The notes: generated by a model from the letters alone, not told the origin. Positions 43,512-54,180 are shown, counted from the first letter of the stretch. The stretch is DNA of 64,000 nt from Saccharothrix sp. ST-888 (GCF_000955975.1 NZ_JYJF01000028.1:1-64000); one strand, 5' to 3'. Numbers and translations: made by a program.

Positions 43512-45365
43512 ATGACTGAGCACGCCGCATCCCCCCGCCGCGGGGACAACCCGGCCGCCCATGCTCCGGGACCCCAGGCTGTTGTTGAGACGATGACCGG
43601 CGCGCAGTCGCTCATCCGCTCGCTGGAGGCCGTGGGCGCGGACACCGTCTTCGGTATCCCGGGCGGGGCCATCCTTCCCGCGTACGACCCGCTGATGGAC
43701 TCCAGCAAGGTGCGCCACATCCTGGTCCGCCACGAGCAGGGCGCCGGGCACGCCGCCACCGGCTACGCCCAGGCGACCGGCAAGGTCGGCGTCTGCATGG
43801 CCACCTCGGGGCCGGGCGCCACCAACCTGGTCACCCCGATCGCCGACGCCTACATGGACTCCGTCGCGATGGTCGCGATCACCGGCCAGGTCTCCTCCAA
43901 GGCGATCGGCACCGACGCCTTCCAGGAGGCGGACATCTGCGGCATCACCATGCCGATCACCAAGCACAACTTCCTGGTCACCGACCCGGCCGAGATCCCC
44001 CGGGTGATCGCCGAGGCCTTCCACATCGCCGCCACCGGCCGTCCTGGCCCGGTCCTGGTCGACATCGCCAAGGACGCCCTGCAGGCCACCACCACCTTCC
44101 GCTGGCCGGTGGAGACCTCGCTGCCCGGCTACCGCCCGGTCACCAAGCCGCACGCCAAGCAGATCCGCGAGGCCGCGAAGCTGCTGGTGGGCGCCAAGCG
44201 CCCGGTGCTGTACGTCGGCGGCGGCGTGCTGAAGGCGCAGGCCAGCGCCGAGCTGCGGATCCTCGCCGAGCTGACCGGCGCGCCGGTGGTCACCACGCTG
44301 ATGGCGCTGGGCGTCTTCCCGGACAGCCACCCGCAGCACCTGGGCATGCCCGGGATGCACGGCAGCGTCCCCGCGGTCACCGCGCTGCAGAAGGCCGACC
44401 TGCTGTTCACCCTCGGTGCGCGCTTCGACGACCGGGTCACCGGCAAGCTGGACAGCTTCGCGCCGTACGCCAAGGTCGTGCACGCCGACATCGACCCGGC
44501 CGAGATCGGCAAGAACCGCCCGGCCGACGTGCCGATCGTCGGTGACGCCCGCGAGGTGCTGGCCGACCTGATCGTGGCCGTCCAGGCCGAGTTCGACGCC
44601 GGGCACCGGGGCGACTACGCGGACTGGTGGGTCAAGCTCAACGAGTGGAAGAAGACCTACCCGATCGGCTACGAGCCCGCCCCCGCCGGTGAGCTCTCCC
44701 CGCAGCAGGTGATCGAGCGGATCGGCCGGATCGTCGGCTCCGACGCGATCTACGCCGCGGGTGTCGGCCAGCACCAGATGTGGGCCTCGCAGTTCATCAC
44801 CTACGAGAAGCCGGCCAGCTGGCTCAACTCCGGCGGCGCGGGCACCATGGGCTACGCCGTCCCGGCCGCGATGGGCGCCAAGGCGGGCAGGCCGGAGGCG
44901 GTGGTCTGGGCGATCGACGGCGACGGCTGCTTCCAGATGACCAATCAGGAACTGGCCACCTGTGCGCTGAACAACATCCCGATCAAGGTCGCGATCATCA
45001 ACAACGGTTCGCTGGGCATGGTCCGTCAGTGGCAGACCCTGTTCTACAACCAGCGCTACTCCAACACCGTGCTGCACGCGGGCCCGGAGCACGACGGCAT
45101 CTCGCCGCCGGCCCAGGGCACCCGGGTCCCGGACTTCGTCCTGCTCTCCGAGGCGATGGGCTGCGTCGGCCTGCGCTGTGAGCGCCCCGAGGACCTGGAC
45201 GCGGTGATCGAGCAGGCGATGGAGATCAACGACCGCCCGGTGGTGATCGACTTCATCGTCCACCAGGACGCCATGGTCTGGCCGATGGTCGCGGCAGGCA
45301 CCAGCAACGACGAGATCCAGTTCGCCCGGGGCGTGCGCCCCGACTTCGGCGACGACCTCGACTGA
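43512..45365 (+). CDS. ilvB: Acetolactate synthase large (catalytic) subunit
   Basis: A 617-aa thiamine-diphosphate enzyme, first common step of valine and isoleucine synthesis. The N-terminal pyrimidine-binding domain has GIPGGAILPAYDPLM and the catalytic Glu in VRHEQGAGHAA (about 77). The middle FAD domain and C-terminal GDGCFQMTNQEL...INNGSLGMVRQW (TPP/Mg motif, about 473-505) complete it. It lies downstream of an attenuator and 81 bp ahead of the regulatory subunit gene. Length is normal. Confidence 0.97.
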   Translation: MTEHAASPRRGDNPAAHAPGPQAVVETMTGAQSLIRSLEAVGADTVFGIPGGAILPAYDPLMDSSKVRHILVRHEQGAGHAATGYAQATGKVGVCMATSGPGATNLVTPIADAYMDSVAMVAITGQVSSKAIGTDAFQEADICGITMPITKHNFLVTDPAEIPRVIAEAFHIAATGRPGPVLVDIAKDALQATTTFRWPVETSLPGYRPVTKPHAKQIREAAKLLVGAKRPVLYVGGGVLKAQASAELRILAELTGAPVVTTLMALGVFPDSHPQHLGMPGMHGSVPAVTALQKADLLFTLGARFDDRVTGKLDSFAPYAKVVHADIDPAEIGKNRPADVPIVGDAREVLADLIVAVQAEFDAGHRGDYADWWVKLNEWKKTYPIGYEPAPAGELSPQQVIERIGRIVGSDAIYAAGVGQHQMWASQFITYEKPASWLNSGGAGTMGYAVPAAMGAKAGRPEAVVWAIDGDGCFQMTNQELATCALNNIPIKVAIINNGSLGMVRQWQTLFYNQRYSNTVLHAGPEHDGISPPAQGTRVPDFVLLSEAMGCVGLRCERPEDLDAVIEQAMEINDRPVVIDFIVHQDAMVWPMVAAGTSNDEIQFARGVRPDFGDDLD

Positions 45366-45446
45366 CCGCCCTCCCGTCTCCCACCCCCACCCGTGTCGGG
45401 TCCGGCCCCGCCGGAGCCCCTCTTGAGTCGACCCGATAGAGAGCTC

Positions 45447-45980
45447 ATGACCACCATGTCCAAGCACACCCTCTCCGTCCTGGTCGAGAACAAGCCCGGC
45501 GTGCTGGCCCGCATCGCCGCCCTGTTCTCCCGTCGGGGTTTCAACATCGACTCCCTCGCCGTCGGCCCGACCGAGCACCCGGACATCTCCCGGATGACCA
45601 TCGTGGTCAACGTCGAGGACCTTCCGCTGGAGCAGGTCACCAAGCAGCTGAACAAGCTGATCAACGTGATAAAGATCGTCGAGCTGGACCAGACCCAGGC
45701 CGTCCAGCGGGAGTTGGTCCTGGTCAAGGTCCGCGCGGATGCCGAGACCCGCTCGCAGATCGTCGAGATCGTGCAGCTGTTCCGGGCCAAGACCGTCGAC
45801 GTCTCGCCGGACGCGGTGACCATCGAGGCCACCGGCAGCTCCGACAAGCTGGAGGCGATGCTCAAGATGCTGGAGCCGTACGGCATCAAGGAGCTCGTGC
45901 AGTCCGGCCTGGTGGCGATCGGGCGCGGTGCCCGGTCGATCACCGACCGCTCGCTGCGCGCCCTGGACCGCTCCGCGTAG
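45447..45980 (+). CDS. ilvN: Acetolactate synthase small (regulatory) subunit
   Basis: A 177-aa regulatory subunit that gives valine feedback to IlvB. The N-terminal ACT domain is HTLSVLVENKPGVLARIAALFSRRGFNI (about residues 6-33). The C-terminal ALS_ss domain includes RELVLVKVRADAETRSQIVEIVQLFRAK. ATG 45447 follows AGAGAG; ATG 45456 is an equally possible start three codons later. Same operon as ilvB and ilvC. Confidence 0.96.
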   Translation: MTTMSKHTLSVLVENKPGVLARIAALFSRRGFNIDSLAVGPTEHPDISRMTIVVNVEDLPLEQVTKQLNKLINVIKIVELDQTQAVQRELVLVKVRADAETRSQIVEIVQLFRAKTVDVSPDAVTIEATGSSDKLEAMLKMLEPYGIKELVQSGLVAIGRGARSITDRSLRALDRSA

Positions 45981-45983
45981 GAC

Positions 45984-46018
45984 GGCCTCCCCGGCCTCCG
46001 GCCGGGGGGACCCCCGGC
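45984..46018. repeat. GC-rich palindromic repeat in the ilvN-ilvC gap
   Basis: A hairpin-forming element (CCCCGGCCTCCGGCCGGGGG with a flanking GACCCCC) resembling the tandem units at 13365-13477. It may set the ilvC to ilvBN transcript ratio or be a neutral insertion. Confidence 0.6.
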
Positions 46019-46133
46019 GCGCGACGCCGTCCGCTGTCTCACCCCCTGAAGCACTGCCCCACACCCCGCCGGGTCCAACTACGGTAGGAATCGCAGTACC
46101 CGGCACCACCACCACGCAAGGAGATGTGCCCCC

Positions 46134-47132
<999 letters not shown>

Positions 47133-47148
47133 CTGCCTTGTACAACCA

Positions 47149-47189
47149 GGCTGCTCCCGTCCGGGTGATTTCGCCGGACGGGAGCAGCC
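47149..47189 (+). terminator. Strong terminator after ilvC
   Basis: GGCTGCTCCCGTCCGG (47149-47164) pairs perfectly with 47174-47189 around a 9-nt loop. It separates ilvC from serA. Confidence 0.88.
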
Positions 47190-47278
47190 CGGCACCCAGG
47201 CCGTCGATAGACTTCGGAGTGCGCGTCAGGCCCACAGCGTCGTGCGTCTAGCTACGCGGCATGCCACCTTCCCCTCGA

Positions 47279-47303
47279 CCGGGCACGCCACCTCCGTGCC
47301 GGG
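47279..47303 (+). promoter_or_regulatory. Hairpin in the serA 5' untranslated region
   Basis: CCGGGCACG (47279-47287) pairs with CGTGCCGGG (47295-47303), 30 bases before the serA start. It may modulate serA expression or stabilise its mRNA. No leader peptide is evident. Confidence 0.4.
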
Positions 47304-47333
47304 GGAACCGGACAGTTAAGGACACACACTGTC

Positions 47334-48929
47334 GTGAGCACTGTGACATCTAAGAGCGCTGTCGTACTGATCGCCGAAGAGCTGTCCCCGGCCACCGTCG
47401 ACGCACTGGGCCCGGACTTCGAGATCCGCCACTGCAACGGCGGGGACCGCACCGAACTGCTGACCGCCATCACGGACGTGGACGCCATCCTGATCCGCAG
47501 CGCCACCAGGGTGGACGCCGAGGCGCTGGCCGCCGCGAAGAAGCTCAAGGTCGTCGCCCGCGCCGGGGTCGGCCTGGACAACGTGGACGTCTCCGCCGCC
47601 ACCAAGGCCGGCGTGATGGTCGTCAACGCCCCGACCTCCAACATCGTCACCGCCGCCGAACTCGCCTGCGGCCTGCTGATCTCCGTCGCCCGCAACATCG
47701 CGCCGGCCAACGCCGCGCTGAAGCAGGGCGAGTGGAAGCGCAACAAGTACACCGGCGTCGAGCTCTCCGAGAAGGTGCTCGGCGTGGTCGGCCTCGGCCG
47801 GATCGGCGTGCTGGTCGCCCAGCGGATGTCCGCCTTCGGGATGAAGATCGTCGCGTACGACCCCTACATCCAGGCCGCCCGCGCCGCCCAGATGGGCGTC
47901 AAGCTGGTCACCCTCGAAGAGCTGCTCCAGGTCTCGGACTTCATCACGGTCCACCTGCCCAAGACCCCGGAGACCATCGGCCTGATCGGCGACGAGGCGC
48001 TGCACAAGGTCAAGCCGACCGTCCGCATCGTCAACGCCGCGCGCGGCGGCATCGTGGACGAGGCCGCGCTGGTCAGCGCGCTGCGTGACGGCCGGGTGGC
48101 CGGTGCGGGCCTGGACGTCTACGCCAAGGAGCCGTGCACCGACTCGCCGCTGTTCGCCTTCGACAACGTGGTGGCCACCCCGCACCTCGGTGCCTCCACC
48201 GACGAGGCGCAGGAGAAGGCCGGTATCGCGGTGGCCAAGTCGGTCCGCCTCGCGCTGGCCGGCGAGCTGGTGCCGGACGCGGTCAACGTCCAGGGCGGCG
48301 TGATCGCCGAGGACGTCCGCCCGGGTCTGCCGCTGGCCGAGAAGCTGGGCCGGATCTTCACCGCACTGGCCGGCGAGGTGGCCGTCCGGCTCGACGTCGA
48401 GGTGCGCGGCGAGATCACCCAGCACGACGTCAAGGTGCTCGAACTCTCCGCGCTGAAGGGCGTGTTCGAGGACGTCGTGGCTGAGACGGTGTCCTACGTC
48501 AACGCCCCGCTGTTCGCCCAGGAGCGCGGTGTGGAGGTCCGGCTGACCACCTCCAGCGAGAGCCCCGAGCACCGCAATGTGATCACCGTGCGCGGCACCC
48601 TGGCCGACGGCAGCGAGACCGCCATCTCCGGCACCCTCTCCGGTCCGAAGCAGACCCAGAAGATCGTCGGCGTGGACGCCTTCGACGTGGACGTGGCGCT
48701 CACCGACCACATGGCCTTCTTCAAGTACGAGGACCGCCCCGGCGTGGTCGGCACCCTCGGCCGGATCCTCGGCGACGCCGGGATCAACATCGCGGGCATG
48801 CAGGTCGCCCGGGACGGCGGCTGCGCGCTGGCCTCGATCACCGTGGACACCGAGGTGTCCCAGGAGGTGCTGGCCGAGATCTCCGGTGCGATCGGCGCCC
48901 GGTTCGCGCGGTCGGTCAACCTCGGCTGA
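47334..48929 (+). CDS. serA: D-3-phosphoglycerate dehydrogenase
   Basis: A 531-aa enzyme of the first committed step of serine synthesis. The NAD-binding domain carries GVVGLGRIG and the catalytic Arg/Glu/His positions (NAARGGIVDE; TPHLGASTDEA). A long intervening domain follows (about 320-450), then a C-terminal ACT domain (YEDRPGVVGTLGRILGDAGINIA). The long actinobacterial form is usually inhibited by serine. The GTG start follows TAAGGA. It has its own transcription unit after the ilvC terminator. With sdaA, glyA and gcv it completes the serine theme of the window. Confidence 0.96.
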   Translation: MSTVTSKSAVVLIAEELSPATVDALGPDFEIRHCNGGDRTELLTAITDVDAILIRSATRVDAEALAAAKKLKVVARAGVGLDNVDVSAATKAGVMVVNAPTSNIVTAAELACGLLISVARNIAPANAALKQGEWKRNKYTGVELSEKVLGVVGLGRIGVLVAQRMSAFGMKIVAYDPYIQAARAAQMGVKLVTLEELLQVSDFITVHLPKTPETIGLIGDEALHKVKPTVRIVNAARGGIVDEAALVSALRDGRVAGAGLDVYAKEPCTDSPLFAFDNVVATPHLGASTDEAQEKAGIAVAKSVRLALAGELVPDAVNVQGGVIAEDVRPGLPLAEKLGRIFTALAGEVAVRLDVEVRGEITQHDVKVLELSALKGVFEDVVAETVSYVNAPLFAQERGVEVRLTTSSESPEHRNVITVRGTLADGSETAISGTLSGPKQTQKIVGVDAFDVDVALTDHMAFFKYEDRPGVVGTLGRILGDAGINIAGMQVARDGGCALASITVDTEVSQEVLAEISGAIGARFARSVNLG

Positions 48930-48953
48930 CACCCGTTCGGCTGATTCCTTTTC

Positions 48954-49008
48954 GACAGCCCTCTCCGCCTGTTGTGCTGATTGTGCAACAGGACCGGGGA
49001 GGGCTGTC
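48954..49008 (+). terminator. Long hairpin terminator after serA
   Basis: Outer arms GACAGCCCTC and GGGAGGGCTGTC (48954-49008) enclose an inner perfect stem, CCTGTTG (48968-48974) with CAACAGG (48986-48992). A strong two-part hairpin 25 bases after the stop. Confidence 0.85.
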
Positions 49009-49072
49009 GGCTTCTCAGGGACGCCCTCTACAGTCATGTCGAACGATCGCACCACCCAGAGGGGAATCCCAC

Positions 49073-49696
49073 ATGAGCGACGGTTTCGGTGGCCTGTTCG
49101 GCATCGCCCAGCAGCTGCTCGGCGGCGCACCGCAGCAGGGCCACGGGGAGCAGCACGACAACTTCCTGCAGGGCCTGAGCCAGCGGCTGCTGGACGGTCA
49201 CGAGCCGGTGCAGAACGGTGTGACCTACGAGATCGACGAGAAGTTCTTCTCGCCCACCCACGACTTCTGGATCAAGCGCGGCGGTGAGCGCGTCTTCCAG
49301 GTGGACGAGCGGATGTTCAGCTTCAGCGGTGTCATCGCCCTGCAGGACGTGGACGGCAACGAGCTGTACCGGATCTCCGAGAAGATCATGACGCTCCGTG
49401 ACATCCGCTACATCCAGCGTGGTGAGCAGCGGATCGCGACCGTCAAGAAGGCCCTGTTCTCGCCGCTGGTCTACAAGTTCACCGTGACCTTCGAGAACGG
49501 TGCCGAGCTGCACGTCACCGGCAACATCACCGACCACCAGTACGCCATCACCTACGGCGAGCAGGAGGTCGCGCACATCGACCGCAAGTGGTCGCTGCTG
49601 AGCGAGCACTACGGCGTCACCATCGTCCCCGGCCAGGACGACGCGCTGCTGCTCACCATCGCGGCCTGCGCCGAGGCCATGGTGCTGGACGACTGA
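49073..49696 (+). CDS. LURP-one-related (tubby-like) family protein
   Basis: A 207-aa protein. After a flexible Gly/Gln-rich N-terminus (about 1-45), residues 48-205 form a LOR/tubby-like beta barrel. Motifs seen are YEIDEKFFSPTHDFWI, YRISEKIMTLRDIRYI and VAHIDRKWSLLSEHYGV. The family is widespread and its role in bacteria is not established; tubby folds may bind lipids. GAGGGGA precedes the ATG. Hairpins on both sides suggest it is transcribed alone. Confidence 0.85.
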   Translation: MSDGFGGLFGIAQQLLGGAPQQGHGEQHDNFLQGLSQRLLDGHEPVQNGVTYEIDEKFFSPTHDFWIKRGGERVFQVDERMFSFSGVIALQDVDGNELYRISEKIMTLRDIRYIQRGEQRIATVKKALFSPLVYKFTVTFENGAELHVTGNITDHQYAITYGEQEVAHIDRKWSLLSEHYGVTIVPGQDDALLLTIAACAEAMVLDD

Positions 49697-50047
49697 TCCT
49701 CCGCCCGTCGGCAAGGGGTCGGACCGCCACGGTCCGGCCCCTTGTGCGCGTTCTGGGTGCGCGTCCCAGGTGAACGTCGTCTCAGATACTAGGAAATCCA
49801 ACTATTCGTGCAGACAGCGCCCCGCCGGCGTCGTACCGTGAAAGAGCCGCACGATCGGCCGCCCCCGACAAGCGGGGAGCTGGGCCCGTGCGCGCCGTAC
49901 GCAGACCGGCAGGCGATCCCTGTCCGGCGTGTGCCGTCCCGCCGCCCGCCGCCACCCCTCCAGCGGCGTGCCGCGCGCGGGCCTCCCCTGAGTCCTCCTG
50001 AATCCCCGGCGCGCCGGTGCGCGTGCCCCCCGCCCAAGGAGTCCGGT
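49697..50047. other. 351-bp gap with terminator and a TAGGAAATCC motif
   Basis: CAAGGGGTCGGACC (49712-49725) pairs with GGTCCGGCCCCTTG (49731-49744), a terminator after the LURP-one gene. At 49788-49806 an AT-richer block, TACTAGGAAATCCAACTAT, stands out and is a probable promoter or operator for the small gene at 50048. The frame open from 49808 is not supported before 50048. Confidence 0.55.
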
Positions 50048-50200
50048 ATGCCCCCCACCGCAGACCGCCACGCCGCCCCGACCGACGCCGTCCGCCCGCC
50101 GCGCCGCCGGCGCCGCGCGGAGCCCGACCCGCACGCCGCCGCCGCGCTCCAGCGCGCCCTGGACCGCCGCGACAACGGCGGGGCCACCGGCCACCTCTGA
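50048..50200 (+). CDS. 50-aa Arg-rich small protein
   Basis: A short basic protein ending ALQRALDRRDNGGATGHL. AAGGAG lies 8 bases before the ATG, a near-ideal ribosome site. The N-terminal half is disordered and Arg/Pro-rich, and the C-terminal half should be a short helix. The C-terminal pattern resembles small conserved actinobacterial proteins I have seen beside carboxylase or secreted-enzyme genes, but I cannot name a family. It is followed by the subtilase gene 203 bp downstream. Confidence 0.6.
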   Translation: MPPTADRHAAPTDAVRPPRRRRRAEPDPHAAAALQRALDRRDNGGATGHL

Positions 50201-50403
50201 GACACGCCGACCCGGCCCCGAGGTTGGGCCGAAAGCCTGACGGTGCATCACTCACAGGAGTGCACTCCCTCCCCGAACGAGGGAGTTCGCTCGCTCCTGC
50301 CGGCGCCATGATCGTAATTTGAGCGCTCCGGAGGGGTGATCGACGTCCGCACGGCGCGGGCGGCAGCGAGATCTGTCCGCCCCTGCCGGGGAAGGACGGA
50401 TCT

Positions 50404-53400
50404 GTGCGCACCCCACCAGCCTCCCGCCGACACCCCTCTGCCCGGAACCCGCACCCCAGGGGGCTGACCGGGCTGGGAGTCGCCCTCGCCGTCCTGGCGG
50501 GCTGCGCCGGGCTCGTCGCCGCGCCGCCCGCCGGTACGGCCGCCGGGCCCGGGCGGGCGGCCGGCCGGGCCGAACCGCCGCAGCGCGTCCTGCTGGAGCT
50601 CGACACCGAACCCGCGGCCGCCGCCTGGCGCCGGGCCGAGAGCTCGGCGCGGCGGGCCGAGCGCTCGCCGGCCGAGGTCCGCCGGGCCGCCGCCGAGGCC
50701 GGGGCCGGGCAGCGCCGCCGCGCCGACCGGGCGCTGGACCGGGTGGGCGGTGCCGTCCGCCGGGCCGCCCCCGGCGCCCGCGAGCTCTACCGCACGCACA
50801 CCCTGCTCACCGGCATCGCGGTGACCGCGCCGCCCGCCCAACTGGCCGCGCTGCGGCGGCTGCCCGGGGTCAGGGCGGTCCATCCGATCACCCTCAAGCA
50901 GCGCTCCAACGGGTACTCCGTCCCGCTCACCGGCGCGCCCGCCCTCTGGTCGGGCACCGCCGGGCTGCCGGGCAACACCGGCGAGGGGGTGAGGATCGGC
51001 ATCATCGACTCCGGGATCGACTACACCCACGCGGACTTCGGCGGTCCCGGCACCGAGCAGGCGTTCCGCTCGGTGGACGGTGCCAAGCCCGCCCCCGCCG
51101 GGCTCTTCCCCAGCGCCAAGGTGGTCGGCGGCAAGGACCTGGTCGGCGACGACTACGACCCCGACCCCTCCGCCGAGCACCCGCAGCCCGTGCCGCACCC
51201 CGACGACAACCCGATCGACTGCATCGCCAACGGCCACGGCACCCATGTCGCGGGCACCGCCGCAGGCCTCGGCGTCACCTCGGCAGGGCGGACCTACCCC
51301 GGTCCCTACCGGCCGGGCCTCGACCCGGCCGGCTTCAAGGTCGGGCCCGGCGCGGCCCCCGGCGCCAAGCTGTACGCGATCCGGGTCTTCGGCTGCGAGG
51401 GCTCCACCGACCAGCTCGCCCAGGCCCTCGACCTCGCCGCCGACCCCGACGGGAACGGGGACCTGACGGACCGGCTGGACGTGGTCAACCTCTCCCTCGG
51501 CGACCGCTTCGGCGGCCCGGACGACGCCGACGCGATCGCCGCCGACCGGCTGGCCGGGCTCGGGACCGTGGTGGTCGCCGCGATCGGCAACGAGGGCGAC
51601 GTGTACGGCATCGGCGGCAGCCCCGGCACCGCCGCGCGCGCCGTCGCGGTGGCCGCCGCGGTGGATCCGCACGGTGACGCGGACGGTGTCCGGGTGCTCG
51701 CCCCGCAGGCCCTGGCCGGGCTGGTCCCGGCGCACTGGAGCGCCAAGTACCTCGGCTGGTCCACCCAGGAGGTCGACGCCGAACTCGCCCTGCCCGCCGA
51801 CCAGTCGGACGGCTGCACACCGTTCGGTGCGGCCGACGCCGAACGGCTGCGCGGCAAGGTCGCCGTGCTGTCCTGGCGGACCAAGGACGCCGACCGGGCC
51901 TGCGGCTCCGCGCTGCGGGCGGACCACGCGGCGGCGGCCGGCGCGGTCGGTGCGCTCTTCGCCGCCGACGGCGACCACCTCGGCGAACTCGCCGGTGACG
52001 ACCGGATCCCCGTCGCGATCCTGGCGAAGGAGGACGGCGACCGGCTGGTCCGGGCCATGGGCGCCGGTCCGGTCAGGGTCCAACTGGCCACCAAGGGAAA
52101 CCCGTTGCACGGCGCGGTGGCCCAGGACCAGCCGCAGCGCGCCGACACCCTCACCTCCTTCACCTCGCGCGGCATCGGCCTGCCGGGCCTGGTGAAGCCG
52201 GACCTCGCGGCGCCCGGCGAGACCATCTGGTCGGCCAAGGCGGGGAGCGGCAGCGGCGGTATGCGCGAGGACGGCACCTCGATGGCCACCCCGCACATCG
52301 CCGGGCTCGCCGCCCTGGTCCGCGCCGCCCACCCCGGCTGGACGGCGGCCGAGGTCAAAGCGGCGCTGATGAACACCGCGGGCGACACCTGGCTCGGCGA
52401 CAACCACACCGGCCCGGTGTACGGGCCCGAGCGCGCGGGCGCCGGACGGGTCCGGGCGGACCAGGCCGTGCGGACGCCCGCGGTGGCGTACGCGGCGGGG
52501 GAGGGGGCGGTGGAGGGCGCGGTCGGCGTCTCCTTCGGTCCGGTGCCCGTGACCGGCCCGACCTCGCTCCGCCGGGAGGTGGAGATCCGCAACTTCTCGT
52601 CCCGGCCGGTCGACTACGCCACCGGCTACCAGTCGTCCACCGAAGTCCCCGGCGCCTCCTTCGAGATGACGCCTGATCAGGTCACGGTGCCGGCCGAGGG
52701 GAGCACCAGGGTCACCGTCACGCTGCACGTTCCCGGACAGCTCGGGCGGACGCCCGACCCGACCATCGACCTGCTCCAGGCGGGGCGGGCCCGCAGCTAC
52801 CGGGCCGAGCTCTCCGGGCGGCTGCTGCTCACACCCGCCGACGGGCAGCTGCCCGCGCTGCGGGTGCCGCTGTTCGCCGCGCCGCGCCCGGCCTCCGAAC
52901 TGTCCGCCGGGGCGCAGGTCCGCGCCTCGCAGTCCAGCACCCTGCTGGCCCTGAACGGCGCCGCCGCCCCGGTCGAGGGCGGCGGCGGGCTGGTCAGCGC
53001 CTTCACCTTCGGCGGGGCGGGCACCCGCTGGCCCACCTGCCCGGACGGGGCCACCGATGCCCTGCACCAGGAGGGCGAGCAGACGCCGGGTGCCAAGGAC
53101 ACGGGGCCGTGCGTCACCAGCGACGGCGACCGGGCGGCCGACCTGCGGTACGCCGGTGCGGCCACCGACGCCGCGGCCTCCGGCGGCACGCTCTACCTGG
53201 CCGCGGCCTTCTGGGCCCCGGCGGCCACCCCGGTCGGCAACTTCGCGGTCCGGGCCTCGCTGGACACCGACGGGGACGGCGTCACCGATGCGGTCGTGGT
53301 CGCCGACCGGCTGCCCGGCAGCGACGTCCTGGTGGCCCGCACCCTGGATGCCAGGACCGGCAAGGAGCTGGACGTCCAGCCACTGAACGCCCGTTGGGGC

Positions 53401-53778
53401 GACACCGACACCGGCCTGCTGGACAGCGACGCGGTGGTGCTGCCGGTCCGGCTGGCGACGCTGCCCCGGCTGAAGCAGAGCGCCGCGGGGATCCGCTACG
53501 GACTGTGGACCGGCTTCGCCACCGGCGGCCTGCCCAGTGCGCTGGACGCGCTCTCCTCGATCGGCATGGACGGCGAGAAGCCGACCCTGGGCATCGACGT
53601 GCTGCACCCGGCCCTGGACGTCCGCAGCGGGGTCGGCGGCCCTGCCGCGGTCCTGGCGCAGGAGCAGCCGGGCAGCGTCCTGGAGCTGCGCCGCACCGCG
53701 GGCGACCGCTCCAGGCTGCTACTTGTCCACCACCTCAACCGGGACGGCAGCCGCGTTCAGCTGGTCGACCCGCACTGA
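50404..53778 (+). CDS. Secreted subtilisin-like serine protease (S8) with PA insert
   Basis: A 1124-aa secreted protease. The signal peptide (about residues 1-46) has a hydrophobic core GLGVALAVLAGCAGLVAA. An inhibitor-like propeptide (about 60-170) precedes the catalytic domain: Asp202 in IIDSGIDYTH, His281 in NGHGTHVAGT, oxyanion Asn396 in IGNEGD, and Ser626 in GTSMATPH. A protease-associated-type insert (about 420-560) lies between Asn and Ser. The C-terminal 400 residues are beta-rich with no cell-wall anchor. GTG 50404 follows GGAAGGACGG. Its 3' end overlaps the convergent gtrA-like gene by 60 bp. The substrate is unknown. Confidence 0.92.
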   Translation: MRTPPASRRHPSARNPHPRGLTGLGVALAVLAGCAGLVAAPPAGTAAGPGRAAGRAEPPQRVLLELDTEPAAAAWRRAESSARRAERSPAEVRRAAAEAGAGQRRRADRALDRVGGAVRRAAPGARELYRTHTLLTGIAVTAPPAQLAALRRLPGVRAVHPITLKQRSNGYSVPLTGAPALWSGTAGLPGNTGEGVRIGIIDSGIDYTHADFGGPGTEQAFRSVDGAKPAPAGLFPSAKVVGGKDLVGDDYDPDPSAEHPQPVPHPDDNPIDCIANGHGTHVAGTAAGLGVTSAGRTYPGPYRPGLDPAGFKVGPGAAPGAKLYAIRVFGCEGSTDQLAQALDLAADPDGNGDLTDRLDVVNLSLGDRFGGPDDADAIAADRLAGLGTVVVAAIGNEGDVYGIGGSPGTAARAVAVAAAVDPHGDADGVRVLAPQALAGLVPAHWSAKYLGWSTQEVDAELALPADQSDGCTPFGAADAERLRGKVAVLSWRTKDADRACGSALRADHAAAAGAVGALFAADGDHLGELAGDDRIPVAILAKEDGDRLVRAMGAGPVRVQLATKGNPLHGAVAQDQPQRADTLTSFTSRGIGLPGLVKPDLAAPGETIWSAKAGSGSGGMREDGTSMATPHIAGLAALVRAAHPGWTAAEVKAALMNTAGDTWLGDNHTGPVYGPERAGAGRVRADQAVRTPAVAYAAGEGAVEGAVGVSFGPVPVTGPTSLRREVEIRNFSSRPVDYATGYQSSTEVPGASFEMTPDQVTVPAEGSTRVTVTLHVPGQLGRTPDPTIDLLQAGRARSYRAELSGRLLLTPADGQLPALRVPLFAAPRPASELSAGAQVRASQSSTLLALNGAAAPVEGGGGLVSAFTFGGAGTRWPTCPDGATDALHQEGEQTPGAKDTGPCVTSDGDRAADLRYAGAATDAAASGGTLYLAAAFWAPAATPVGNFAVRASLDTDGDGVTDAVVVADRLPGSDVLVARTLDARTGKELDVQPLNARWGDTDTGLLDSDAVVLPVRLATLPRLKQSAAGIRYGLWTGFATGGLPSALDALSSIGMDGEKPTLGIDVLHPALDVRSGVGGPAAVLAQEQPGSVLELRRTAGDRSRLLLVHHLNRDGSRVQLVDPH

Positions 53779-54180
53779 GCCGTCCCGCCCGGCCGGGGCG
53801 GGCTCCCCGGCCCGCCCGGTCAGGATGATCTTCGACAGCACGAAGGTGATCGGGATCGCGACCACCGAAGCCACCAGTGGCGCGATCCTGCTGTCCAGGT
53901 GCAGCCACTGGACCAGGGCGACCACCCCGAAGCTCTGCACCAGGTAGTTGGTGATGTTGGGCAGCGGGAAGAGCAGGAACTTCTTCCAGGTCGGCCTGGT
54001 CCGGTAGGTGAAGTAGGTGTGCAGGAAGAACGACCCGACCATGCTGAGCAGGAAGGCCGCGGTGAACGCCGCGAAGTACGGCATGAAGGGATGGAGCGCG
54101 AGGTAGAGCAGGTAGAAGGTCGCGGTGTTGGCGGCGCCGACCAGGCCGAACCTGACGATCTGCCAGAGCTGGGGCTTCAC
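53719..54180 (-). CDS. GtrA family membrane protein (probable lipid-linked sugar flippase)
   Basis: A 153-aa protein with four hydrophobic helices (RFGLVGAANTATFYLLYLAL; AAFTAAFLLSMVGSFFLHTY; YLVQSFGVVALVQWL; ASVVAIPITFVLSKIIL), the GtrA/DPMS-flippase fold. GtrA proteins are thought to flip polyprenyl-phosphate sugars across the membrane. Its GTG overlaps the stop of the preceding glycosyltransferase gene (GTGA), so the two are coupled. The C-terminal tail runs antisense to the end of the subtilase gene. Confidence 0.88.
   Translation of the reverse strand: MKPQLWQIVRFGLVGAANTATFYLLYLALHPFMPYFAAFTAAFLLSMVGSFFLHTYFTYRTRPTWKKFLLFPLPNITNYLVQSFGVVALVQWLHLDSRIAPLVASVVAIPITFVLSKIILTGRAGEPAPAGRDGSVRVDQLNAAAVPVEVVDK

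Noticed and set aside
50248..53607. 1119-aa minus-strand frame opposite the subtilase
   Set aside because: Low-complexity shadow; the subtilase catalytic triad is on the plus strand.
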